DNA of 64,000 bases from an uncultured Muribaculaceae bacterium (GTDB lineage: Bacteria > Bacteroidota > Bacteroidia > Bacteroidales > Muribaculaceae), in contig CAJTXU010000003.1 in assembly GCA_910584125.1 (NCBI GenBank), forward strand, positions 51,137-115,136. Reading direction: 5' to 3'. Position 1 is the first letter of the stretch; every line of letters starts with the position of its first letter. Below, in pieces: positions 1 through 8,772 of this stretch. The notes below the pieces were generated by a model. That model had not been told where the DNA came from and did not search any database. It was given only the letters and a program-made list of their open reading frames with translations. The translations under genes and the position numbers were made by a program.

Positions 1-2739
1 TGCTCTTGCCGCAATTGCCTGTGGATCAAAATTAAGTTCATTTATTCTATCTTGAGAGAAGGTAATCTCTCCGTATCCCTTTCTTCCGTTGCCGTTAGCT
101 TTCTCATTATATCTATTCGCGTCGGACAACAGACCTAACGACTGATATCTATCAGCCAGATATAATTGTGCGCTCAAAGAATTGAATAGTGAATCGGCAT
201 CGGTGGCATATGCCACTGCATCATAGATTGACGGACTGACCACATAATCTCCAGCCTTATCGGTCACACCATAGCTGGTTATTTCACGTGCCATTGAAAG
301 AGCCTCTTCTGTGGCTATATTGTCGGTGGAAGCCAGTGAGTCTATCACTGCCCAGTTCCGATGTGCTGTTTCGATATTCCGGTTGTTCCCGGAATAAAAC
401 AGTCCACTCACGGCGTCCGCAAGTTCCAAGTAGGAGGTTTTTGAACCCCGGTAGTTGTTGATGATGTCGCGCGCCTTATAGTGGTCGCCGGTGGCTGCCG
501 CCAGATAGGCGGCGATGTCATGCCGTCTCGCCATCTCGGCATATTTGCCTGCCTCCGCGAAGTCGAAAGTTCCACCTTTGCCACGCATGAGCATCTCTGC
601 CATTCTCAACGCAGGGATGGAGTCTGACGGATTTTTGGCGACATGCCGGGCATAGCGGTCTCTTGCCTTCATATACCAACGGGCCGCGTCGGGATATTCA
701 TGGTTGTTCGCAAGATAAACCGCGCGTGCATATGCCGCATGAGTGTTGCCAAACAAATTGGCTGCCCGCGTGTTGAATTCCGACGAATAAACGAATTTGC
801 CGTCGGAGACGGCAAGAACAACCGAATATGCAATAAGTGCTGCAAGAAGAAGAACACCAACTCCACTGAAAGCCAAGCGCTTAATTTTTTTATTTTTCGC
901 TTTCTTCTCCTCTTCTTTCTTTATTTTCTGTTCCTCCTCTTTGCGTGCCTTTTCTTCTTCTTCCCGTCTTCTTTCTTCTTCTTTACGGCCCTTTTCAATC
1001 TCAGCTCTTATGCAGACTGAGATTTCCTTTATGTCGGCCTTTTCCTCTGATAAATTGTTTATTGCTTTCAATAAGGCCTCATCCCTTTCGCGGCTCTCTT
1101 CGGCAGTTTTGTCAATTTTGCGATCTTGTTCCTCTTTCCAATTTTTGACCACGTCAACGAAAGCCTGAAAATCTTCGGAAGATACAGAATTTGCATTAAT
1201 CAGTCCTCGCAAATCAATTCGGGAGAGCTCTTCTTCGAGGGCTTTTCTGACTTCATTGCTTAAAGACTGCAATGACTCTTCCAGTTCCCCCATCCTCTTT
1301 TCTATCGAGGCGAACTGACGGTCGTTCTGTTCCTCGATGAATTTTTTGAATTCGTCTACATCAAGGCTTTCCGACACTGCGTCTTCCTTCCTCACAAACT
1401 CATCCAGTATTTTGGTCTTCTCTCCTTCGTCGAGAAGGAGAATGATGCGGAGTTTGCTCCTGAACTCATCGTCCTTGATGTTGCATTCGAGAAGTTTCTC
1501 GATGATGGCTCTGTTTTCCGAGTCCTCGATCAAGCCGGTGGCCCTCGCCATTATGGATTCGATTGCGGGATAAGGAATTTCGGTGGTGGGCATTTTCAGT
1601 TCCACCACTGCCCCGCCGAAAAGAAGCCCGGTGTTGATATCCAGTTCTTTACCATCCTCAACGTCAACACCGTTTCTCATAAAGAACGACTGAATCGTAT
1701 ATTGCGAGAAGCGTTTGATGCGCTTTTCGTAATAGCATACGGTTCTGCCGTCTCCCAATGTCTCTTTGCGAGGAATGGGAATAGTTTTTGTTTGTTTGCC
1801 TTTGGCTTCGGATTCTGTTTTTTCGGCTATCGACAGTTTCCGTATTACTTCGTTCTCGGCTTCGAACTGGAAGCGAACGGTCATTTCAGAACCGTTCTTA
1901 ATGAAGTCGTCTGACTTGTCGATTGCTTTTTTGATTGCCTCAATATCCTCATTATCTACGGCAGTAATACTATCATCGAGTACTCCCTCGTAGTATCGGC
2001 GCAGGAAGAATATCAGCACGATGTAATCGTACAGAATATAGGTCAGATTATTCCAATATTGGTCGGGATTGGTATAGAATGCCGCATGACTCTCGCTATT
2101 CCTCTTGTTATTGAGCCTGTATATGACGCTGGATATCTTTTTGGTGTCAATCACATCTTTCCCTTCCAGCATTTGTATTCTTTGGGAAAAATAGTTGGAA
2201 ATATCCCCGAATGTGATATCCAAGAGCTTGCCATTCTTATCGTTTTTCGATTTCTGACCGCAGAGCTGAAGAGCTCCATATGTGCTGAAATATGCTATGC
2301 CAAGCCTATAAAGCAGATATTGAAGGGCGGAGTCAGTCGAGCATACATGTGTACGGTACTGTGATTCCGTCGTTATGCCTTGATTTTCAGCTACAGACAG
2401 TCTGACTATGTTTTTGAATCTGGGTGCGACGCCATTGAATTTTTTTTCATTTTTATCGGTGCTGTCCGCTTCTTTGCCCAATATCGCAAACATAAGATAT
2501 GTTGCCTCAAGAATCTCATTGTAGATTGACTCTGCCGACTCTGTTGATTCATCAACGGACCAAGAAGGTGCTGCGTCTTTCCCAAACCAGCTGGCGCGTT
2601 TATTTAAGAGAACGGCGTTGTTTGTCGGATGCAGCCCGTACTTAACATACCTCACGAGTTCGCTGTCGCTGTTGTTGAGATGCAATGCGATAAAGCGGTC
2701 CATCAGTGAGCTATCGAGCTGAAAAGAAAATGTATTCAT
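1..2739 (-). CDS. Large HEPN-like / coiled-coil / single-pass membrane protein (3' end beyond the window)
   Basis: The frame is open from ATG at 2739 to base 1 (913 codons, no stop), so the protein continues off the left edge. I do not recognise the whole protein. Residues 1-250 look helical and contain R213-N-S-E-S-H218, which fits the Rx4-6H motif of HEPN ribonuclease domains, followed by an aromatic/hydrophobic helix. About residues 475-615 form a highly charged Lys/Glu coiled coil. Residues 622-643 are a single hydrophobic membrane segment. The part beyond about 660 has a Sel1/TPR-like look (an ALRMAEMLMRGKG stretch). The gene is AT-richer than the window average, which suggests recent transfer. 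It is divergent from a WYL regulator. Reading frame and architecture are seen; HEPN assignment is an inference, and a structural HEPN-like fold without nuclease activity is possible. Confidence 0.75.
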   Translation of the reverse strand, partial: MNTFSFQLDSSLMDRFIALHLNNSDSELVRYVKYGLHPTNNAVLLNKRASWFGKDAAPSWSVDESTESAESIYNEILEATYLMFAILGKEADSTDKNEKKFNGVAPRFKNIVRLSVAENQGITTESQYRTHVCSTDSALQYLLYRLGIAYFSTYGALQLCGQKSKNDKNGKLLDITFGDISNYFSQRIQMLEGKDVIDTKKISSVIYRLNNKRNSESHAAFYTNPDQYWNNLTYILYDYIVLIFFLRRYYEGVLDDSITAVDNEDIEAIKKAIDKSDDFIKNGSEMTVRFQFEAENEVIRKLSIAEKTESEAKGKQTKTIPIPRKETLGDGRTVCYYEKRIKRFSQYTIQSFFMRNGVDVEDGKELDINTGLLFGGAVVELKMPTTEIPYPAIESIMARATGLIEDSENRAIIEKLLECNIKDDEFRSKLRIILLLDEGEKTKILDEFVRKEDAVSESLDVDEFKKFIEEQNDRQFASIEKRMGELEESLQSLSNEVRKALEEELSRIDLRGLINANSVSSEDFQAFVDVVKNWKEEQDRKIDKTAEESRERDEALLKAINNLSEEKADIKEISVCIRAEIEKGRKEEERRREEEEKARKEEEQKIKKEEEKKAKNKKIKRLAFSGVGVLLLAALIAYSVVLAVSDGKFVYSSEFNTRAANLFGNTHAAYARAVYLANNHEYPDAARWYMKARDRYARHVAKNPSDSIPALRMAEMLMRGKGGTFDFAEAGKYAEMARRHDIAAYLAAATGDHYKARDIINNYRGSKTSYLELADAVSGLFYSGNNRNIETAHRNWAVIDSLASTDNIATEEALSMAREITSYGVTDKAGDYVVSPSIYDAVAYATDADSLFNSLSAQLYLADRYQSLGLLSDANRYNEKANGNGRKGYGEITFSQDRINELNFDPQAIAARA

Positions 2740-2954
2740 AGATGTCAGTTGTTTTTAGTTAGTTTAGAATGTTCGTTGGTTGTTGGTCGGTCAACTTGCC
2801 GCCTTCCCGTCAGAAGATAATTGGAAGCGTAAAGTTAAACTTTCCCAGGGATAGCCGCAAGCAAATATGTCGTAAAACATAAAATGCCGTCGTGTCGTGA
2901 TTCCTCCATGAAGCCATCTTGATTGGGGGTTATTCTGCTTTTATCTGTTCGTCG

Positions 2955-2962
2955 CAAATTTA
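2955..2962 (-). promoter_or_regulatory. Candidate -7 element for the HEPN-like gene
   Basis: On the minus strand this reads TAAATTTG, a match to the Bacteroidetes -7 box TAnnTTTG. It lies about 215 bases upstream of the start at 2739, in the divergent gap 2740-3029. No clean TTTG is seen at -33. The gap otherwise shows only AT-rich sequence. Confidence 0.4.
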
Positions 2963-3041
2963 CAGACGAATCGTGCGGAAATACTTCACGATTGAAAAAA
3001 TTTTTTTAATTTAGCGGAAAATTTCGAAATTGAGTCAGAAT

Positions 3042-4265
3042 ATGGGCAAGCTGGTTAAAAATAAAAGGGACCTCTGTTTGGTTACTGATGACGAGATAAG
3101 AGAGGAGACCCCCTTGAAGGGAGCGAAGGCAATGAAAGGACTGGGCAACGAGCGTCTGGCGCGCATCTTCCGTATTGACCGGATGCTGAGCGAGACAAAG
3201 AAACCCATGACTGTCGCGGCCATCTGTGAACGTCTGGAAGCGGATAAGAGTTTCAAGTCTGTCACATCACGGACTGTTATCGATGACCTGAATTTCCTTC
3301 TTTCTCTCGGCAACCTCAACGGCTTTGAGCTGAGTGTCGACGACAGCGAAAAGAGTTTCAAATATTGGATTGAGGAAGGACACAGCCTTTTCCGCCGCGA
3401 TTTCACCCGCGAGCAGGCTCATTCGCTCCGTGAACTCGTGAACGCAATAGCAAGCTATGACGCATTGGCGGAATTAGAACTTGTCGATAATCTTAATGAT
3501 GTTCTCGAGCGGACCGAGATGGGAGCCAAGACGCGCACCATAGTCGATCTCGGTGTCTCGGCGTTTGGTAACAGCGAGCTGTTCCATACGCTATATCATG
3601 CCATCGCAAACCGACATGTCGTAAAACTTGAATATCGCCGGATGAACGAACTCGGCATGCAAGGGACCGTACGTTCCATTATGTTCCAGCCTTGTTTGAT
3701 ACGGCAATACGCCGGGCGTTGGACGGTAATCGGAGCCGACAGTTCCGACGGCTTCATCTGCAAGTTCTATTTCGTGCAGATCGTTTCAGCTGAACTGACA
3801 GAAAAACATTACAGCGAGACGCTCGACATTCGGCTGAAGGGGCATTTCAAGTCGGTGATAGGCACATCATCGCCCAGGTCGCTGTGTGTCTTCGGCGCAG
3901 AGAAAGCGGTGAGGGAATCGCTTTCCCAGAGTATGGAAGGGGAGAGGCTGGAGGAGATAGTGGTCGCCGCCTATCCTGGGTGGGGAAACCATCTTGAATC
4001 TTTTCCGTTGCATGGTTCACAGAGTGAGCTGACGGCGACCGAGGCCGAGCAGTATCGCCGTCGATTCGCGCATTTGCCCGAGGAGTCGCGGATATTCAGT
4101 TTCAAGGTGTATGTGAACACGGAGCTTGAGTCGGAGCTTATGCGCTGGATGGACAGGGTGGAGGTTCTCGCGCCGGCGTCGTTGCGCGCCTCGCTGGCGG
4201 AGCGGGCCGCACGTCTCGCCGATCGGTACGCCGCGGCTGCCCGCGAATCCCTCCGCGGCGTGTGA
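3042..4265 (+). CDS. WYL-domain transcriptional regulator
   Basis: DeoR/YafY-like regulator. The N-terminal winged helix-turn-helix (from about NERLARIFRIDRML, with an S/TSRTVIDDLNFL recognition region) would bind DNA. A WYL domain follows (counting from the TTG, about 185-265, with the core PCLIRQYAGRWTVIG), then a WCX-like C-terminal region ending near RYA. WYL domains sense nucleic acids or other ligands and often regulate phage-defence loci. Start is uncertain: TTG 3030, ATG 3042 and ATG 3132 are all in frame. ATG 3132 has a purine-rich GGAG just upstream and begins directly at the HTH. The gene is divergent from the membrane-anchored HEPN-like gene, which makes that gene a plausible target. 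The family call is firm; the target is an inference. Confidence 0.88.
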   Translation: MGKLVKNKRDLCLVTDDEIREETPLKGAKAMKGLGNERLARIFRIDRMLSETKKPMTVAAICERLEADKSFKSVTSRTVIDDLNFLLSLGNLNGFELSVDDSEKSFKYWIEEGHSLFRRDFTREQAHSLRELVNAIASYDALAELELVDNLNDVLERTEMGAKTRTIVDLGVSAFGNSELFHTLYHAIANRHVVKLEYRRMNELGMQGTVRSIMFQPCLIRQYAGRWTVIGADSSDGFICKFYFVQIVSAELTEKHYSETLDIRLKGHFKSVIGTSSPRSLCVFGAEKAVRESLSQSMEGERLEEIVVAAYPGWGNHLESFPLHGSQSELTATEAEQYRRRFAHLPEESRIFSFKVYVNTELESELMRWMDRVEVLAPASLRASLAERAARLADRYAAAARESLRGV

Positions 4266-4391
4266 CGTCACACCCTGATTATAGACTTTCCGAAGAAAGC
4301 GGAAAGCATGGATAGTGTTGAAATTGTGAAGTTGTGTTGTCCGCTCAGCCATTTTGTGACCCAGGCTGTTATGACTTTGAGTTCGAATTTA

Positions 4392-4423
4392 TTTGTTTTA
4401 TAGGTGTAATTGGATTATCTTTG
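4392..4423 (+). promoter_or_regulatory. Consensus Bacteroidetes promoter of the Rpn nuclease gene
   Basis: TTTG (4392-4395), exactly 20 bases, then TATCTTTG (4416-4423). This matches the -33/-7 consensus fully. Transcription would begin about 15 bases before the ATG at 4445. Confidence 0.75.
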
Positions 4424-4444
4424 TGAAAAATTGGAATCAACGAT

Positions 4445-5392
4445 ATGGAGCACGACAACACTTATATCCGTTTCGACTGGGCTATCAAGCATATACTCAG
4501 GGACAAAAGCAACTTCGGAATCCTCGAAGGCCTTATCTCCGTACTCCTCAACGAGAAGGTCGAAATTGTTGAACTTCTTGAAAGCGAGTCGAATCAGGAC
4601 TCCGACAACGACAAGTTCAACCGTGTCGACATCAAGGCTAAGAACAGCAAAGGCCATCTGATAATCGTGGAAGTCCAGCTGACACGACAGTTATATTATC
4701 TGCAGAGGATTCTCTACGGAACGTGCAAGGCGATTACCGAACATATCGGGCTGGGCGATCAGTACGACAAGGTAAAGAAGGTGTATTCAATCAGTATCCT
4801 TTACTGCGACTTCGGCAAGGGTGATGATTATGTATATCATGGCGAGACGAGGTTCAAAGGCATTCATACGGGTAACGACCTCTATGTCAATGTCAGGGAG
4901 GAGGGTGTGATTGTGCCTCATCTTCCCCGCGAGGTATTCCCGGAATATTATCTTGTGAGGGTGAACGCCTACGACAAGATTCCCGACACTCCGCTCGACG
5001 AGTGGCTCACATACCTTAAGACGGGCAAAGTGAAGGAAGACACGCGCACACCGGGACTTCAGGAGGTGAAACGCAAACTGCAGTATCTGTCGATGTCGCC
5101 CAAGCAACGCAGGGCATACGAAGAACACCTAGATACCCTTAGATATCAGGACGATGTGCTTGACACTGCCCGTGAGGTGGGTCTTGCCGAGGGTCTTGCC
5201 GAGGGTCTTGCCGAGGGTCGCGCCGAGGGTCGCGCCGAGGGTATGGCCAAAGGCAAGGAAATAGGTCGCGCCGAGGGGATTGTGCAAGTGGCTCGAAATT
5301 TGATTTCATTGGGAATGGACAATGTGACCATCCGCAATGCCACAGGTCTATCGGACAGGGAAGTCGATGCCATCCGCAATGAAGCGCTCTAA
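4445..5392 (+). CDS. Rpn family PD-(D/E)XK nuclease (putative recombination-promoting nuclease/transposase)
   Basis: 315 residues. The N-terminal FDWAIKHIL and the core VDIKAKNSKGHLIIVEVQ match the Rpn/TIGR01784 family. The PD-(D/E)XK-type catalytic residues are probably D62, E76 and Q78. The C-terminal third has a run of short (L/R)AEG repeats, a feature common in this family, then a helix ending VDAIRNEAL. E. coli Rpn proteins are DNA endonucleases that stimulate RecA-independent recombination; recent work ties the repeat-containing ones to phage defence. The gene has its own consensus promoter and is not in an operon. No inverted repeats or partner transposase genes flank it, so it is not an insertion sequence. 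Confidence 0.88.
   Translation: MEHDNTYIRFDWAIKHILRDKSNFGILEGLISVLLNEKVEIVELLESESNQDSDNDKFNRVDIKAKNSKGHLIIVEVQLTRQLYYLQRILYGTCKAITEHIGLGDQYDKVKKVYSISILYCDFGKGDDYVYHGETRFKGIHTGNDLYVNVREEGVIVPHLPREVFPEYYLVRVNAYDKIPDTPLDEWLTYLKTGKVKEDTRTPGLQEVKRKLQYLSMSPKQRRAYEEHLDTLRYQDDVLDTAREVGLAEGLAEGLAEGRAEGRAEGMAKGKEIGRAEGIVQVARNLISLGMDNVTIRNATGLSDREVDAIRNEAL
5181..5252 (+). repeat. In-frame 12-bp tandem repeat in the Rpn nuclease gene
   Basis: Six units of 12 bp based on gtcttgccgagg: three near-identical copies, two with gtcgcg, one degenerate. They encode the repeated AEG-L/R tetrapeptides. Because the unit is a multiple of three, copy-number change keeps the frame. Confidence 0.9.
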
Positions 5393-5418
5393 GCCTCAGA
5401 CTTCGGACCTTAGACCAA

Positions 5419-6339
5419 TTACAGGCGGGTGAGGTCGGTGACGAGGCCCTCGCGGTTGAGGATGACGCGGGGGAATATGGTCTCGGCTTCGCGGCGGAAG
5501 CCTTCGTCGTCTTTGTATCGCGAGGAGTAGTGGCCGGTGAGCAGCGCCCGCGCTCCGGCGTCGCGAGCGACTGTCGCCGCCTGCCGCGCCGTGCTGTGGA
5601 AACGCGCCTTCGCCTCGGCCTCGTTGCAGTCGAGATAGGTCGTCTCGTGGAAGAGCAGATCGACCGGACCGATCTTTTCTGCCAGCGTCGGCATGTATAT
5701 TGTGTCCGACATGTGCGCGTACGACAGCGAGCGGTCGGCGTCGGTGGTGAGCCGCGAGTTGGGCACGACCGTGCCGTCGGGCTTCACGAAGTCCTCGCCG
5801 AGCTTGATGCGGTTCATCATCGAGTAGGGCACGCCGTGGAAATCGACCATGTCGCGTATGATGTGCCTCGGTTTGGGTTTCTCTTCGAAGACGTAGCCCA
5901 CGCAGGGAACGCGGTGCTCAAGCCGGACGGCGCGCACCGTCATGGACGGCGTGTCGAGAATCAGGGCGTCCTCGGGCTTGATTTCGTGGAACTCGAGCTC
6001 GAAACTCAGTTCGCGCGCGAAGTAATCAAGGATGTGGCGCAGGATGTCGATGCCGTCGGCGAAAGTGTGTACCGTGATGCGGCCCCCCTGGCTGCCGAGC
6101 GACAACGACGAGAGCAGTCCCGGAAGACCGAGCACATGGTCGCCGTGGAGATGCGTCAGGAAGATGTGGCGCAGACGCGAGAACTTGAGACGCTGGGCCT
6201 GGAACTGCCGCTGGGCGCCCTCGCCGCAGTCTACCATATATAATGTGTCGCGGTGGTCGACCACCGTGCTCGACGGCTGATGGCGCAGCGTCGGCTTGGC
6301 CGACCCGCAGCCCAATGTGTGTATGCTGAACTCTGCCAT
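5419..6339 (-). CDS. rnz: Ribonuclease Z
   Basis: Metallo-beta-lactamase fold endonuclease that matures tRNA 3' ends. With the start at ATG 6339 the protein is 306 residues, usual for bacterial RNase Z, and begins MAEFSIHTLGCGSAKPT. The zinc-binding HLHGDH motif is at about 63-68; the downstream FHETTY and LLTGHYSSRY segments supply further metal ligands. An upstream in-frame start at 6369 would add ten residues not seen in the family, so 6339 is preferred. It is a single gene, divergent from the TonB-dependent receptor, with a -7 element at 6367-6374. Confidence 0.96.
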   Translation of the reverse strand: MAEFSIHTLGCGSAKPTLRHQPSSTVVDHRDTLYMVDCGEGAQRQFQAQRLKFSRLRHIFLTHLHGDHVLGLPGLLSSLSLGSQGGRITVHTFADGIDILRHILDYFARELSFELEFHEIKPEDALILDTPSMTVRAVRLEHRVPCVGYVFEEKPKPRHIIRDMVDFHGVPYSMMNRIKLGEDFVKPDGTVVPNSRLTTDADRSLSYAHMSDTIYMPTLAEKIGPVDLLFHETTYLDCNEAEAKARFHSTARQAATVARDAGARALLTGHYSSRYKDDEGFRREAETIFPRVILNREGLVTDLTRL

Positions 6340-6366
6340 GGTATGAGGTCTTGATTTTTTTCGATA

Positions 6367-6374
6367 CAAAATTA
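6367..6374 (-). promoter_or_regulatory. Candidate -7 element of rnz
   Basis: Minus-strand TAATTTTG, 28 bases before the rnz start. The -33 position is only T-rich. Confidence 0.5.
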
Positions 6375-6381
6375 CGCAATA

Positions 6382-6413
6382 TTTGGCGATTGAAAAAATA
6401 AAAGGTAATTTTG
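6382..6413 (+). promoter_or_regulatory. Consensus promoter of the TonB-dependent receptor gene
   Basis: TTTG (6382-6385), 20-base spacer, TAATTTTG (6406-6413). The expected transcription start falls on or next to the GTG codon at 6418, which would make the message leaderless or nearly so. Confidence 0.7.
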
Positions 6414-6417
6414 CATT

Positions 6418-8676
6418 GTGAATACATCGGCAAGGTCAATATTGTTCATCGTTCCGCTGGCCCTGGCATCGGCGGCCGCTACGGCGTCGCCGTCGGAGAC
6501 ACGTGCCGAATATACCGACAGCGTCCACGCGCTCGGCGAACTCAACGTCGTGGCCCTCAAGCAGGAAGCCATGCTGCGCGACGACGCGGTCTCGGCCACC
6601 GTGGTCGGCTCGGCAGAGCTCGACGCGCTCAACACGGCGGCCATGAAAGGGATATCCGATGTCGTCCCCAACTTCTATATCCCCGATTACGGATCGCGCA
6701 TCACGTCGACGATGTACGTGCGCGGCATCGGTGCGCGCATGGACCAGCCCGCAGTCGGGCTCAACGTCGACAACGTGCCCTATCTCAACAAGAACGCCTA
6801 CGACTTCGACCTTGCCGACATAGAGTCGGTCGAAATGCTGAGGGGTCCGCAGTCGACGCTCTACGGCCGCAACACGATCGGCGGTCTGGTGAACATCACG
6901 ACGCTCTCGCCGCTGAGATTCCAGGGATGGCGTGTGACGCTGCTCGGAGGCAATGGCAACGACTGGCGCGCCTCGGCCGGATGGTACCACAAGTTCTCGC
7001 CATCGACGGCGACGGCCGTTATCGGCTCGGTGTCCTATCTCGGCGGATTCTTCCGCAACAAGTACAACGGGCGCCATCTCGACCACGAGCTCTCGGGCGC
7101 CCTGCGCTGGAAATTCGACTGGCGCCTTTCGCCCGACGTCAGGCTTCGCAACGCCGCCTCGGCCTCGATGCTGCGCCAGGGCGGATATCCCTACGAATAC
7201 GTCAAGACCGGCGAGATCAACTATAACGACACATGCTTCTACCGGCGGTTCATCTTCACCGACGGCCTCACGCTCAACTGGCGGCACGAACGCTTCACGA
7301 TGTCGTCGATCACCAGCGTGCAGTATCTCGACGACAACATGACGCTCGACCAGGACTTCCTGCCGCTGCCATACTTCACCCTCACCCAGAAGCAGCGCGA
7401 GACGGCGCTGACCGAAGACCTCGTGTTCCGCGGCGAGGAGCTCGACGGCCGGTACGGCTGGGTTGCCGGCGCGTTCGGATTCTACAAGCACACCATGATG
7501 CAGGCCCCGGTGACGTTCAAGGACAAGGGCATCTCCGAACTCATAGAGCGGCACCGCAACAACGCCAATCCCGACTATCCCATCGCCTGGGACGCGCGCG
7601 AGTTCGTGCTCAACAGCGATTTCTCGATTCCCACTGGGGGCGTGGCCCTCTACCATGAGTCGGCGTTCCGCACGGGCCGGTGGAAATTCACCGCCGGGCT
7701 CAGACTCGACTGGGAGCGGTCGGCACTGAGGTTCCACAGTTTCTGCGACACCGGCTACGAGGTGATGCGCCTGCAGCCGGACGGCTCGGTCGTGCCGTTC
7801 AGGCATGTCCCCATCGAGATAGACGATCGCGACCGTCTGAAACGCAGCTACTTCAACTGGCTCCCGAAGGTGAGCGTGCTCTATGCGCTGCCAATGGAAG
7901 GGGAGAACAACGTCTATGCCACTGTCTCCAAAGGCTACAAGGCCGGAGGCTTCAACACGCAGATGTTTTCCGACGTGCTGCAGCAGCGGCTGATGGGCAT
8001 CATGGGCATCGGCGCCGGCTACGACGTCGACCAGGTGGTGGGCTATAAGCCTGAATATTCGTGGAACTACGAGGTCGGGGCGCACATATCGTTCCCGTCG
8101 GCAAGGCTCTCGGTCGATGTCTCGGCGTTCTGGATAGACTGCCGCGACCAGCAGCTCACCATGTTCCCCTCGGGCACGACGACCGGGCGCATTATGACCA
8201 ACGCCGGGCGAACCCGCAGCCTCGGCGGCGAACTGACCCTCAGCTGCAACCCCGTCGCGGCCTTGTCGCTGACGGCAAGCTACGGCTACACCAACGCCCG
8301 CTTCCGCGACTTCTTCAACGGCATCGACGACTACAGCGGCAAGTTCATACCCTATGCCCCGCAGAACACGCTCTTCGGCCGCGCCGAATATGTGTTCGGC
8401 CTCGGCGCGGGGTTCGTGCGCTCGCTCACGATCGGGGCCGACGTGCGCGGCACAGGCAAGATATACTGGAACGAATCGAACTTGCTGCATCAGGATTTCT
8501 ACGCCCTGCTCGGCGCATCCGTCGAACTGTCGGCCGATAAATGGAGCCTCCAGCTGTGGGGCCGCAACCTTACAGGAACGCGCTACGACACGTTCTACTT
8601 CATGTCGATGGGCAACGAGTTCCTGCAGCGCGGCCGTCCCGTCCAACTCGGCGCCACGCTGCGCCTCAGTCTATGA
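6418..8676 (+). CDS. TonB-dependent outer membrane receptor
   Basis: 752 residues. A signal peptide (hydrophobic stretch IVPLALASAAATA) is followed by a plug domain from about 40 to 170 (VVALKQEAML; SVEMLRGPQSTLYGRNTIGG is the classic plug end) and a C-terminal beta-barrel ending GATLRLSL. It imports a substrate across the outer membrane using TonB energy. It lacks a carboxypeptidase-like N-terminal extension and has no SusD partner, so it resembles siderophore/cobalamin-type receptors more than glycan SusC proteins. The start codon is GTG, placed by the signal peptide and very close to a consensus promoter. A lipoprotein gene follows after 96 bases. The substrate cannot be told from the sequence. 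Confidence 0.93.
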   Translation: MNTSARSILFIVPLALASAAATASPSETRAEYTDSVHALGELNVVALKQEAMLRDDAVSATVVGSAELDALNTAAMKGISDVVPNFYIPDYGSRITSTMYVRGIGARMDQPAVGLNVDNVPYLNKNAYDFDLADIESVEMLRGPQSTLYGRNTIGGLVNITTLSPLRFQGWRVTLLGGNGNDWRASAGWYHKFSPSTATAVIGSVSYLGGFFRNKYNGRHLDHELSGALRWKFDWRLSPDVRLRNAASASMLRQGGYPYEYVKTGEINYNDTCFYRRFIFTDGLTLNWRHERFTMSSITSVQYLDDNMTLDQDFLPLPYFTLTQKQRETALTEDLVFRGEELDGRYGWVAGAFGFYKHTMMQAPVTFKDKGISELIERHRNNANPDYPIAWDAREFVLNSDFSIPTGGVALYHESAFRTGRWKFTAGLRLDWERSALRFHSFCDTGYEVMRLQPDGSVVPFRHVPIEIDDRDRLKRSYFNWLPKVSVLYALPMEGENNVYATVSKGYKAGGFNTQMFSDVLQQRLMGIMGIGAGYDVDQVVGYKPEYSWNYEVGAHISFPSARLSVDVSAFWIDCRDQQLTMFPSGTTTGRIMTNAGRTRSLGGELTLSCNPVAALSLTASYGYTNARFRDFFNGIDDYSGKFIPYAPQNTLFGRAEYVFGLGAGFVRSLTIGADVRGTGKIYWNESNLLHQDFYALLGASVELSADKWSLQLWGRNLTGTRYDTFYFMSMGNEFLQRGRPVQLGATLRLSL

Positions 8677-8712
8677 CATGACAATATATGACGCCCCATG
8701 ACGTTAACTAAA

Positions 8713-8741
8713 TTGTCAGAAGACACATGGGTGTCTGACAA
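8713..8741. promoter_or_regulatory. Inverted repeat between receptor and lipoprotein genes
   Basis: TTGTCAG and CTGACAA pair over 7 bp, then after a 3-base bulge ACAC pairs with GTGT around an ATGG loop. No U-run follows. It could be an RNA stem-loop that adjusts expression of the downstream gene, or an operator. Confidence 0.45.
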
Positions 8742-8772
8742 CACACGACCAAACAATTTTATTCAGTAATAG

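Noticed and set aside
4445..5392. Rpn gene as part of an insertion sequence
   Set aside because: No terminal inverted repeats, target duplications or partner genes are seen; the family is a stand-alone nuclease despite its transposase label.
6436..8646. 736-codon open frame on the minus strand
   Set aside because: It is a shadow of the TonB-dependent receptor gene created by high GC codon bias; its translation is rich in Arg, His, Val and Glu with no domains.
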